Assembly (NCBI GenBank): GCA_029582155.1
Contig: CM055907.1
Span: 33,105,983 to 33,169,982, forward strand
Direction: 5' to 3'
From: Panopea generosa
Lineage: Eukaryota; Mollusca; Bivalvia; Adapedonta; Hiatellidae
Length of the DNA: 64,000 nucleotides
Shown piece after piece: positions 27,501 to 39,500 of this stretch (its first letter is position 1; each line of letters begins with the position of its first letter). Position numbers and translations under genes: made by a program. The notes below the pieces were generated by a model. That model saw only the letters and a program-made list of their open reading frames with translations. It did no database searches and had not been told where the DNA came from.

Positions 27501-30500
27501 GAACAAAAAAACAACATATTAATAATGAAATCAATGATGCAGTCTGCAGTAAATTCTGTGACAAGAACAATCATGTAGTTAAAATGTTTTAAAGAACAAA
27601 AAGATAACATTGTGTAGTTATTTATCCCGAAAAGCTGTTTATATTCTATTGGGTTATTGGTGAAAACTGATTTAACTGCAAATGACCTTCTCATTAAACT
27701 CATTAGTTGTGTTGTTTTCTCAATTATCAGTAATAAAACAATTGTGTTTTAACTAAAGTGTTCAAAAGATGAGGAAGAAAAAATAACAATTGGTAAAGTT
27801 TTATGATAAAACTTGCTATATATTGTAGCACCTGTCACCAAATAACTTCACATGGGGGCAGGTCTTCAGTGAGGTTACGTAGGTTATGTGTTTAGGGGTT
27901 TGTGACTGCGACTATGCTCTGATATTGAAAAAATTCTGACAAATATTAGACATATTGTTCTTCATGCAACCTGCTGGGTAAAGTGAAATTGATTTGTTAA
28001 TCGTAGCCCAATCAAAACACCTTATTTATTTAAATATTTTTAGGTAAGTATTTCAAATTGTAGAAATCATTAAAAAATTTCACAAAGATTTCACAATGTT
28101 TAGAAGCAATCCGTGTTATAACGTGTCAGTATAAGTTTACAAGCAAGCTGAGTTATATTGTGTCAGTTTAAGTTTAGAAGCAATCTGTATTATAATGTGT
28201 CAGTTTAAGTTTAGGAGCAATTTGTCAGTTTAAGTTTAGAGGCAAACTGGGTTATAATGTGTCATTTAAAGTTTAGAAGCAAACCGTGTTTATATGTCAG
28301 TTTAAGTTTAGAAGCAAGCCATGTTATATGTCAGTTTAAGTTAAGAAGCAAGCCGTGTTATAATGTGTCACATTAAGTTTAGAAGCAATCTGTGTTATAA
28401 TGTGTCAGATTAAGTTTAGAAGCAAACCATGTTATAATGTGTCAGATTAAGTTAAGAAGCAATCCATGTTATAATGTGTCAGATTATGTTAAGAAGCAAG
28501 CCATGTTATAATGTGTCAGATTAAGTGTCAGTTGCAAGCCATGTTATAATGTGTCAGTTTAGGTTAAGAAGCAAGCTATGTTATAATATGTCAGATTAAG
28601 TTAAGAAGCAAGCCATGTTATAATGTGTCAGATTAAGTGTCAGTTTAAGTTTAGAAGCAATCCATGTTATAATTTGTCAGTTAAAGTTAAGAAGCAAGCC
28701 ATGTTATAATGTGTCAGTTTAGGTTAAGAAGCAAGCCATGTTATAATGCGTCAGATTAAGTGTCAGTTTAAGTTTAGAAGCAATCCATGTTATAATTTGT
28801 CAGTTAAAGTTAAGAAGCAAGCTATGTTATAATGTGTCAGATTAAGTTAAGAAGCAAGCCATGTTATAATATGTCAGTTTAAGTTTAGAAGCAATCCATG
28901 TTATAATATGTCAGATTAGGTTGAGAAGCAATCCTTGTTATAATTTGTCAGTTAAAGTTAAGAAGCAAGCCATGTTATAACATGTCAGATTAAGTTAAGA
29001 AGCAAGCCATGTTATAATGTGTCAGATTAAGTTAAGAAGCAAGCCATGTTATAATATGTCAGTTTAAGTTTAGAAGCAAGCCATGTTATGATGTGTCAGT
29101 TTAGGTTAAGAAGCAAGCCATGTTATAATGTGTCGGATTAAGTTTAGAAGCAATCCATGTTATAATGTGTCAGTTTAGGTTAAGAAGCAATCCATGTTAT
29201 AATGTGTCGGATTAAGTTAAGAAGCAAGCCATGTTATAATGTGTCAGTTTAGGTTAAGAAGCAAGCCATGTTATAATGTGTCAGATTAAGTTTAGAAGCA
29301 AGCCATGTTATAATGTGTCAGATTAAGTTTAGAAGCAAGCCATGTTATAATGTGTCAGATTAAGTTTAGAAGCAATCCATGTTATAATGTGTCAGTTTAA
29401 GTTTAGAAGCAATCAATGTTATAATGTGTCAGTTTAAGTTAAAAAGCAATTTATGTTATAATGTGTCAGATTAAGTTTAGAAGAAAGCCATGTTTTATTG
29501 TGTCAGATTAAGTTAAGAAGCAAGCCATGTTATAATATGTCAGTTTAAGTTTAGAAGCAATCCATGTTATAATGTGTCGGATTAAGTTGAGAAGCAATCC
29601 ATGTTATAATATGTCAGATTAAGTTGAGAAGCAATCCATGTTATAATGTGTCGGATTAAGTTTAGAAGCAATCCATGGTATAATGTGTCAGATTAAGTTA
29701 AGAAGCAATCCATGTTATAATGTGTCAGATTACGTTAAGAAGCAAGCCATGTTATAATGTGTCAGATTAAGTTTAGAAGCAAGCCATGTTATAATGTGTC
29801 AGTTTAAGTTAAGAAGCAAGCCATGTTATATGTCAGTTTAAGTTTAGAAGCCAATTATGTTATATGTCAGTTTAAGTTTAGAAGCAAGCCATGTTATATG
29901 TCAGTGTAAGTTTAGAAGCAAGCCATGTTATATGTCAGTTTAAGTTTAGGAGCAAGCCATGTTATAATGTGTCAGTTTAAGTTTAGAAGCAAGCCATGTT
30001 ATATGTCAGTTTAAGTTTAGAAGCAAGCCATGTTATATGTCAGTTTAAGTTTAGAAGCAAACCATGTTATAATGTGTCAGTTTAAGTTAAGAAGCAAGCC
30101 ATGTTATATGTCAGTTTAAGTTTAGAAGCAAACCATGTTATATGTCAGTTTAAGTTAAGAAGCAAGCCATGTTATAATGTGTCAGTTTAAGTTTAGAAGC
30201 AAGCCATGTTATATGTCAGTTTAAGTTTAGAAGCAAGCCATGTTATAATGTGTCAGTTTAAGTTAAGAAGCAAGCCATGTTATATGTCAGTTTAAGTTTA
30301 GAAGCAAGCCATGTTATATGTCAGTTTAAGTTTAGAAGCAAGCCATGTTATAATATGTCAGTTTAAGTTTAGAAGCAATCCATGTTTTATGTCAGTTTAA
30401 GTTTAGAAGCAAGCCGTGTTATATGTCAGTTTAAGTTTAGAAGCAAGCCATGTTATAATGTGTCAGTTTAAGTTTAGAAGCAAGCCGTGTTCTAAAGAAG

Positions 30501-33500
30501 CAATCTGTGTTATGTCAGTTTAAGGATTTGAAACTGCTGCATGTATGGAGGCTGCCACTAAGTCTGGGATCATGATCTGAGATATTGATATAGGTGATAT
30601 ACAAGTGAAACTCTTGGCAAGGCCTGTAAAATCAATGAAACTTTGTTGTCAGAGCCAATAGATAAACACAACTCAGTTCTCCCATACCTCCTTTAGTCTA
30701 AAATATATTTACACCATTGCTTATTCTCCACTGGACAGCCACACATATTCATGAAATAATCTAACGAAAAAGTTCAATTTAGAAACATAATGGAATGAAC
30801 CCACACATCCCCACCCATAAAATGTTTTAATTTTTTGCACATATCAATGTTTTTTTATATATCTTGGGCATTTTAACTCGTTGTTCCAGTACTCATATCT
30901 ATTATGCTCTGTCTTTAGCCCTTTTGAGCGCGGAATATGAATTCTTGGTGTGTTATTCTTTGCTTGGATGGTTATTGATTTGTACAGCACACAAATATAA
31001 TATTATCTGTAGATGATTGTCATGTGTGACTTCTATAAAAATAATATGGGGAGAAATGTGACATGTACAGAGACAAGGACTGATAAAGTAAGGTGTAGGT
31101 TACATGAAGTAGTCTCAGTACCCGACTAATGTCATTAATGATTTACGATATTCAAGTTATATAAGCGTAATTACAATACATTTATTATTCCCCACTTTTC
31201 AAAGAATTGGGGGATAGTGAAATTGTGTTCATCAATCTGTCTGTCTGTGCACAAGAGTGGTTATTTAAGTATTTAGGGTAAGTAATTTTTGGACAATTGA
31301 AAAACAATTATGTGGCTGTTCCGAGATACTTAAAAAATGCTTTTATGTGGCTGAACTTTAGCCACACAAGTAGTCAGCTGGGCACAAAGAAGCCACTTAA
31401 CTATCCATTTGTTAGAACGTTCATATGTCCGTCATGTTTTGGACCAACAACTTTGCAGACACAACTCCTGATTTTAACATGATTTGGATGAAACTTTCTG
31501 TATAGCAAGTGCATAGTCTGGCCATGTGTTTGTGGTCTTTATCATAGACCTATGGCCCTTTGTTCTTTTAACTTAGATTTTATCTCATACTTTAGACATA
31601 CAAATCTTCGAACAGTTTTAACCTGATTCAATATGTGCCTGTTGCATTGGGGTTCTGATTAGATCATTAATTATGGAGTTATGGTCCTTTGTTATTTAAA
31701 CTCAATTTTTACATTACACTTTGGACCAACAACCATGCAGTAGCAACTCCTCCTACAGTTTAAATACAATTCAAATAAAACTTGCTGTACAGCAGGTACA
31801 TGATCTGAACATGAGCCTGTGATCTTGGTGTTCCGATTCTATAGATTCTTCTTAAATTATGGCCCTTTGACATTTATAATGAAATTGCAATTTTGCATTT
31901 CAGCCTATAACTATTCAGTAACAGCATTTACCATATTGAATGTTCTAATGAGGACAGGCCTTCAAAAAGTGATGTTTAACATAACAATCCTTTTTTTTAC
32001 ATCTCAGGCATTATAATGCAGTGTTCCAGAACCCACATCCACAGGCAATCATTATTTTGCTCAGTCATTGCAGTTTCAAGCAAAATATTAATTTTGTTTG
32101 TCTTTTGGCAGTAAGAAATAGTAAAAATGGTGAGAAAAGTTACTTCATCAATAAAAGCCACATTTCAGATTAACAGTGATTCCAGGAATTAATATGATTC
32201 GTAGAAGGGGTCGATAATACCCAGCAGCCTTTGCTCTATACCAATCTGATACGTACTGGTCACCATGTTTCTTTGTAATCAACGATGATATCACTATGTA
32301 TAGTTTGTACAGGGCTGCACAGATAGTGTGGTTTTATTATCATTTTTAGCTTAGAATAGGGGGGCTATTGTATTCGCGTTGGCGTTGGTTTTTCAGTTTA
32401 AAGTTCTTTATCAGGTCAGATATCTATCCAACCACTCATTCAATGTTAATGAAACTTCATATGTGTGTTCAGCATCATCAATGGAACACACACAGATAAG
32501 AACAATAACTCTAGGTTGCATCAGGAAGAGTTATGGCCCTTTTTGGACTTAATTTTTCAGGTTGAAGTTTTTTTATCAGGTAAGATATCTATGCAAACAC
32601 TCGTTCGGTATAAATGAAATTTCAGTCATGTGTGTTCAACATCATCAATAACACACAGAGACATGAATCATAAATCTGGGTTGCATTTTGGCAGAGTTAT
32701 GGCCCTCTTTGGACATAATTTTTCAAGTTAAAGTTTTTTAACCATGTAATATTATCTAATCAACAACTCATTGGATATAAATGAAACTTCACATGTGTGT
32801 TCAGTGGAACACATAGAGACAACAACCATAACTCTTGGTTGCATTTTGGCACAGTTGTGGCCCTTTTCTTTGCTTGATTATTCAAGGTAAAGTTTTTAAT
32901 CAGGTAAGCTATCTATGCAACCACTCATTTGATATTAGCAGGTTAAAGTTTGTAGTACAAGGTGTTGAGCTTATATGTTTGACAAATAGGGTCAGTTTTT
33001 CAGGTATTATTACTTTTTATCTAAATTTTTTGTTTTCATTTTCATGAAAGTTTAACTTTCTGTAATTTTTTTTCTTCATTTTCATGAAAATAAAATAGTA
33101 TTGGTGAATTAATTTATTTTTAACAGACAAGCAATAATTATAGCTTATTTTACCACCCCTGAGTTTTAATTGTGTTCCATTTGGTCCTTATTTCCTGATA
33201 AAGTTGTTGTTTTAGAACAGCATCGAAATAGTGAAGCGCTCTGTTTCTCCGACAGCTCTTGTTAATTTTATCTTTAGAACAACACAGCAGTATAATATGT
33301 ACATATGTTTTACAGGTGGCAGGAACATGACCATCTCCCTCCAGTCTAGGACAGGACACAGTAACATGGAGGCCATTGTAGGGCTGCTGGTTTTCTCCCA
33401 ATTCTGGTTCTGGTACCCACTCACACATTTCCTGTCCCTTTCATTCACACCAACGTGTACCATCGGACTCAACACTGATTTAAAGGTGGGTGCAGTGCTT

Positions 33501-36500
33501 ACATAATTTACTTACTTTTTAGTTCACCTTAGCCAAAGTCTGAAGTGAAATAGTGCGATTGCTTTTTGTCTGTCCATTTGTTTGCCATCTGTCAACAATT
33601 ACTCAAAAAAATTCTCTTAAACTGTATGCCAGAGTTTTACCAAATTTGGTGTGATATGTTGTGGTTTTTTTAACCTTTTTTCAAGTTAGTGTTCAAGTTC
33701 AAGCGCTAGGTCCAGTGGTAGAGCACCAAACCCATGATTGGAGATCCCCCACAGCTATGTGTGGTGTCTTTTAGAAGGAAACTTTTTCTGCATATTCTTT
33801 GTACTGGTTTACTTAGAAAGACTTCAAGCATGATTTGTATAAGTTGGAATTACTCGTGTTGCAATCAAAGTAAAAAAAGATACCCTGCAATCAAATTTGA
33901 CTGCGCCACAAGAGCTAATCAAGTTTTTATTAAAAAAAATTTTCTCATAAACTATCATCAAAATTTATTCATATTTGGTATAAATGATTCCTATGAGTAG
34001 GGGTTTTGAGTTTGTTCAAATAAAGACGATAGGATCCATTGGGGCCCAATGAGGGGACTTTAATTTTGAAAGGAGTTTTACAGGAAAACAGCAAATTCTG
34101 TTTTGCTTATCTATTTTAAGTATTATTTTAATCATCAAGATGTCTGGAGCATTGTTTAGTCATAACAGTTGCGACTGAGTCCTTAAAATGATGTTTAATG
34201 GTGTTTAATATTAATAAGAGGACAGCAGGGGTCCAAAATGGGATAAAACTGAATATTCAGAAAATTGAATCTTCTTCTCAAGAACTGATGAGCTAAATTT
34301 GTTCATATTTGGTATAAATGGTCCCTATGAGTAGGATTTGTTCGTATAAAGTGGATAAGAATCATTGGGGTCTTTCATTTTTACAAAGGATTACTATGGG
34401 AAAATAAGAAATTCTGTTTTGCTCAATTATTTATTTCAATCAACTTGATTTCTGTCTGAAGTATTCAGTCATAACAGTTGAGACTGGGTCCTTTAAAAGG
34501 GATTTAATATCCATAAGGAACCAGCACGAACCTAAAAAGGAGTAAAATTTCAAAAATCTTCTTCTTAAGAACTGATGGGTGAAGTTTGTTCATATTATAT
34601 GTAAATGATCCCTATGAATAGGGGTTTGATGTCTGTTCAAATAAAGACCTGCAGTATATAGGGGCCTAATAAAGGCACCTTGATTTTTACGTATAAATAC
34701 TAAGGGAAAACAATTAATTCTCTTTTTATCTTTTCTTTTAGAATGATTTTGATTATCTTGAGATTTGGAGTATTGTTTAGTCTTAACATTTGAGATTGGG
34801 TCCCTTGAAAGGGGTTTTAATATTCATAAGGGGCCAGCAGGGATAATTGGAAGTAGTGAGAGTTTAAGCATGTATAATGAGCATATATCTTGTGTGCTCT
34901 ATGTAGACGACTATTAAAAGATAAAAATCACTACAGTTACCATGCACCTGTTAGAGAAACCCTAAATCATTCTTTAAAAATATCTTAACTCTCCAGAACA
35001 GATAGGCTGGGTTTCTACACACTCAGTCTCCAGTTTATTCCAATAATGCCCCTCATCCATCAAACAAATACTTGGATGAGGGCCCATCATTTCTCATGAG
35101 CCTTCAGCTTTCGCATGTATAATGAGCATCTTCTAAATAAACAACAAAACAAAGCAAACTAACCCACAATGTTTTTTCTGTGTAACTATATCATGAACAA
35201 TAATACATTATATCCAAGACAATGAACAAAATTTCATATTGTGTTATTAAACATACATCAAACACAATTTGGGAATGATTTTAAATATCTTGATATTTGG
35301 TGTATTTTTTAGTCATAACAGTTGTGACTGCATTTTTTACTCGGAATTTAAGAAGACTACATTTTAAACATAATGAATCAATGCTATGGAAAGTTAATTC
35401 CCATTTTTCTTATATATAAGTTCTTCATTGGTTTAATCAATTTGCAATTTGAAAAGAAGTTGTAGGTGAGCAACTTAGGTCTCAATTGGTCCACTCCTTA
35501 ATTAGAAATTTGCCATTATTCAATTTTTAGCTCGCCGGGACGAAGTCCAAGGAGAGCTATTGTCATGACTCCGACGGCGGCGTCTGTAGACACCAAGGTT
35601 AAACTTTTGCGTACAAGTTTCAGATATCTATGCAACCACTCATTTGATGTGAATGAAACTTTGCACGTGTGTTTACCATCATCAATGGAACACACAGAGA
35701 TAAGAACCATAACTCTTGATTGCATTTTGGCACAGTTATGGCCCTTTTTGGACTTAGACACCCAGGTTAAACTTTGCATTTAGTTGCGTTTAAGTTTTAA
35801 GTTATCTATGCAACCACTCATTGGATGTGAATGAAACTTCACACATGTGTTCACCATCATCAATGGAACACACAGAGATAGGAACCATAACTCTTGGTTG
35901 TATTTTGGTACAGTTATGGTCCTTTTTGGACTTAGACACCAAGGTTAAATTTTCTGTTTAGTTGCATTTAAGTTTAGGATATCTATGCAACCACTCAATG
36001 GATGTGAATAAAACTTCCCATGTGTGTTCACCATCATCAATGGAACACACAGAGACAAGAACCATAACTTTGGATTGCTTTTTGGCACAGTTATGGTCCT
36101 TTTTGGACTTAGACATCCAGGTTAAACTTTGAGTTTAGTTACGTTTAAGTTTAAGATATCTATGAAACCACTCATTGGATGTGAATGAACCTTCACATGT
36201 GTGTTCACCATCTTCAATGGAACACACACAGACAAGAACCACAACTCTGGGTAGCCGTTTGGCTTAGTTATGGCCCTTTTTCGACTTAATTTTTCAGGTT
36301 AAAGTTTTTTTATCAGGTAAGATATCTATGTAACCACTCAGTGGATATGAATGAAACTTCGCATGTGTGTCCACCATCATCATTGAAACACACAGAGACA
36401 AGAACCATAACTCTGGGTTGCATTTTGGCACAGTTATGGCCCTTTTTAGACTTAGACACCCAGAGGCGAGCTTTGTTGTATTATGACAGCTCTTGTTTAT

Positions 36501-39500
36501 TTAACGTTTCACTGTGATAACAATTGACCGTATCATCGTGATACCAATTCACCGTATCACAGTGTTACCAATTTAACATATCACAATGATACCAATTTAC
36601 CGTATCACAGTGATACCAATTTACCGTATCACAGTGATACCAATTTACCATATCACAGTGATACCAATTTACCGTATCACCGTGATACCAATTTACCATA
36701 TCACAGTGATACCAGTTTACCGTATCACAGTGTTACCAATTTACCATATCACAGTGTTACCAATTTACCGTATCAACACGATACCAATTTACCGTATCAC
36801 AGTGATACCAATTTAACATATCACAGTGATACCAATTTCTTCTTCATTAAGATTAAACTTAGCTCAAAAATTACTATTACATTCATGTCAGGAATTCTTT
36901 TATGAAGCTAAAATAATAAGATGTACTTAAACTCTAGATATATTATGCAGGCGTCCAAAGTTTGATATTAATCGACATTGTTTATTATCCAAATTAATCG
37001 ACATTGTTTACTATCCAAATTAATCGACATTGTTTACTAAACAAATTAATCGACATTGTTTACTATCCAAATTAATCGACATTGTTTACTATCTTAAACT
37101 GGAATAATCCAAATAGATGGTCACTATCCTTTATTAGAGTAATCAATATAGATATATAGTATTAGTGTTTGTCTCTTGTTTCACAGATGCCCAAGGTTGA
37201 GTTGAGTAATCTATAAAGATATATATTATTAGTGTTTGTCTCTTGTTTCACAGATGCCCAAGGTTGAGTTGAGTAATCTATATAGATATATATTATTAGT
37301 GTTTGTCTTTTGTTTCACAGATGCCCAAGGTTGAGTTGAGTAATCTATATAAATATATATTATTAGTGTTTGTCTCTTGTTTCACAGATGCCCAAGGTTG
37401 AGTTGAAATCCAATGCCAAGCCATCCATGTTTGCATATCCACCCAATCTGGAAGAGAAGAAAAAGGAAGTGAAGGACAAAGTAGAGACAGCGGTGCTTAG
37501 TATCACAGCAAAACAGAAGAAGAAAGAAGCTGACAAAAAGAAAGAGGAAGAAAAAATGGACACGGTGTGTTTTTGATCTAATAAATTTTTGCAAATGTTT
37601 ATTCACAAAAGGTGCGACCGGGTCTTTTAAAGAGGATTATATATCCATAAGGGACAGTAGAGGCCTAAAAAGGGATAAAACTGGTGGGCTTGACATTTTC
37701 ACAGACCTGTACTGGTGGGCTTGACATTATCACATACCTGTACTGGTGGGCTTGACATTATCACAGACCTGTATTGGTGGGCTTGACATTATCACATACC
37801 TGTACTGGTAGGCTTGACATTATCACAGACCTGTACTGGTAGGCTTGACATTATCACAGACCTGTACTGGTGGGCTTGACATTATCACATACCTGTACTG
37901 GTGGGCTTGACATTATCACAGACCTGTACTGGTGGGCTTGACATTATCACATACCTGTACTGGTAGGCTTGACATTATCACAGACCTGTACTGGTGGGCT
38001 TGACATTATCACATACCTGTACTGGTAGGCTTGACATTATCACAGACCTGTACTGGTGGGCTTGACATTATCACAGATCTACTGGTGGGCTTGACATTGT
38101 AAGCCTTGGGCATGAAGTTTCTTGTTTTTATTGACAGGCTAGCAAACAGCAATAAAATTCATGCTTTAGTACGGTATGTAACATGAAATACTGTATTCTG
38201 CCATCATGTAGCGACTTAAACAAAATGCATAATGACGTTTCTATGATGCAGTGAAATGAATTTGCAGCTCTTTTTTTTTTTTAAGGACGAGAAAGCAGAT
38301 GACAGCACAGAAAAGAAACAAGAAGCAGAGAAAAAAACAGAAACTGTGGAAAAAGAGAAAGAAGATGAGAAAAAAAAAGAGGAAGAAACAAAGAAGAAAG
38401 AACCAGAACCCATGTTTGAGATGTTGAACAATCCAGCTCGTACAATGAGAGCTCAGGTAACTAGACAAATTTTGCACATACATACTTTATCAAATTACAA
38501 GTGTTTATACTGGCAATTATACTCTTCGCCATGTGAATTGACTGAAGTGTTTACACTTCTCTCAATCTTCACCTTGTGAATCGACTGAAGTGTTTACACT
38601 TCTCCATCCACACAATGTGAATTGTGTTTACTCTGCTTAATCCACACAATGTAAATTCTCAATCTACACAATGTGAATCGACTGAAGTGTTAACACTTCT
38701 CAATCTACACAATGTGAATCAACTGAAGTGTTTACACTTCTCAATCTTCACCTTGTGAATCGACTGAAGTGTTTACACTTCTCAATCCACACAATGTGAA
38801 TTGACTGAAGTGTTTTCACCTCTTAATCCACACAATGTGAATCGACTGAAGTGTTTACACTTTTCAATCTTCACCTTCTGAATCGACGAAAGTGTTTACA
38901 CTTCTCAATCTACACAATGTGAATCGACTGAAGTGTTTACACTTCTCAATCTTCACCTTGTGAATCGACTGAAGTGTTTACACTTCTCAATCTTCACTTT
39001 GTGAATTGACTGAAGTGTTTACTCTTCTCAACCTACACAATGTGAATCGATTGAAGTGTTAACACTTCTTATTCCACACAATGTGAATCGACTGAAGTGT
39101 TTACTTTTCTCAATCCACACAATGTGAATTGACTAAAGTGTTTACACTTCTCAATCCACACAATGTGAGTCGACTGAAGTGTTAACTCTTCTCAATCTAC
39201 ACAATGTGAATCGGCTGAAGTGTTTACACTTCTTAATCCACACAATGTGAATCGACTGAAGTGTTTACTCTTCTCAATCCACACAATGTGAATTGACTAA
39301 AGTGTTTACACTTCTCAATCTACATAATGTGAATGGACTGAAGTGTTTACACTTCTCAATCTAAATAATGTGAATTGACTGAAGTGTTTACACTTCTCAA
39401 TCCACACAATGTGAGTCGACTGAAGTGTTAACTCTTCTCAATCTTCACCATGTGAATTGACTGAAGTGTTTACTCTTCTCAATCTACACAATGTGAATCG

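Noticed and set aside
37370..37387. Start codon for a separate protein at the MPKVEL exon
   Set aside because: The Met aligns with an internal residue of PSMD1 and is preceded by an in-phase acceptor.
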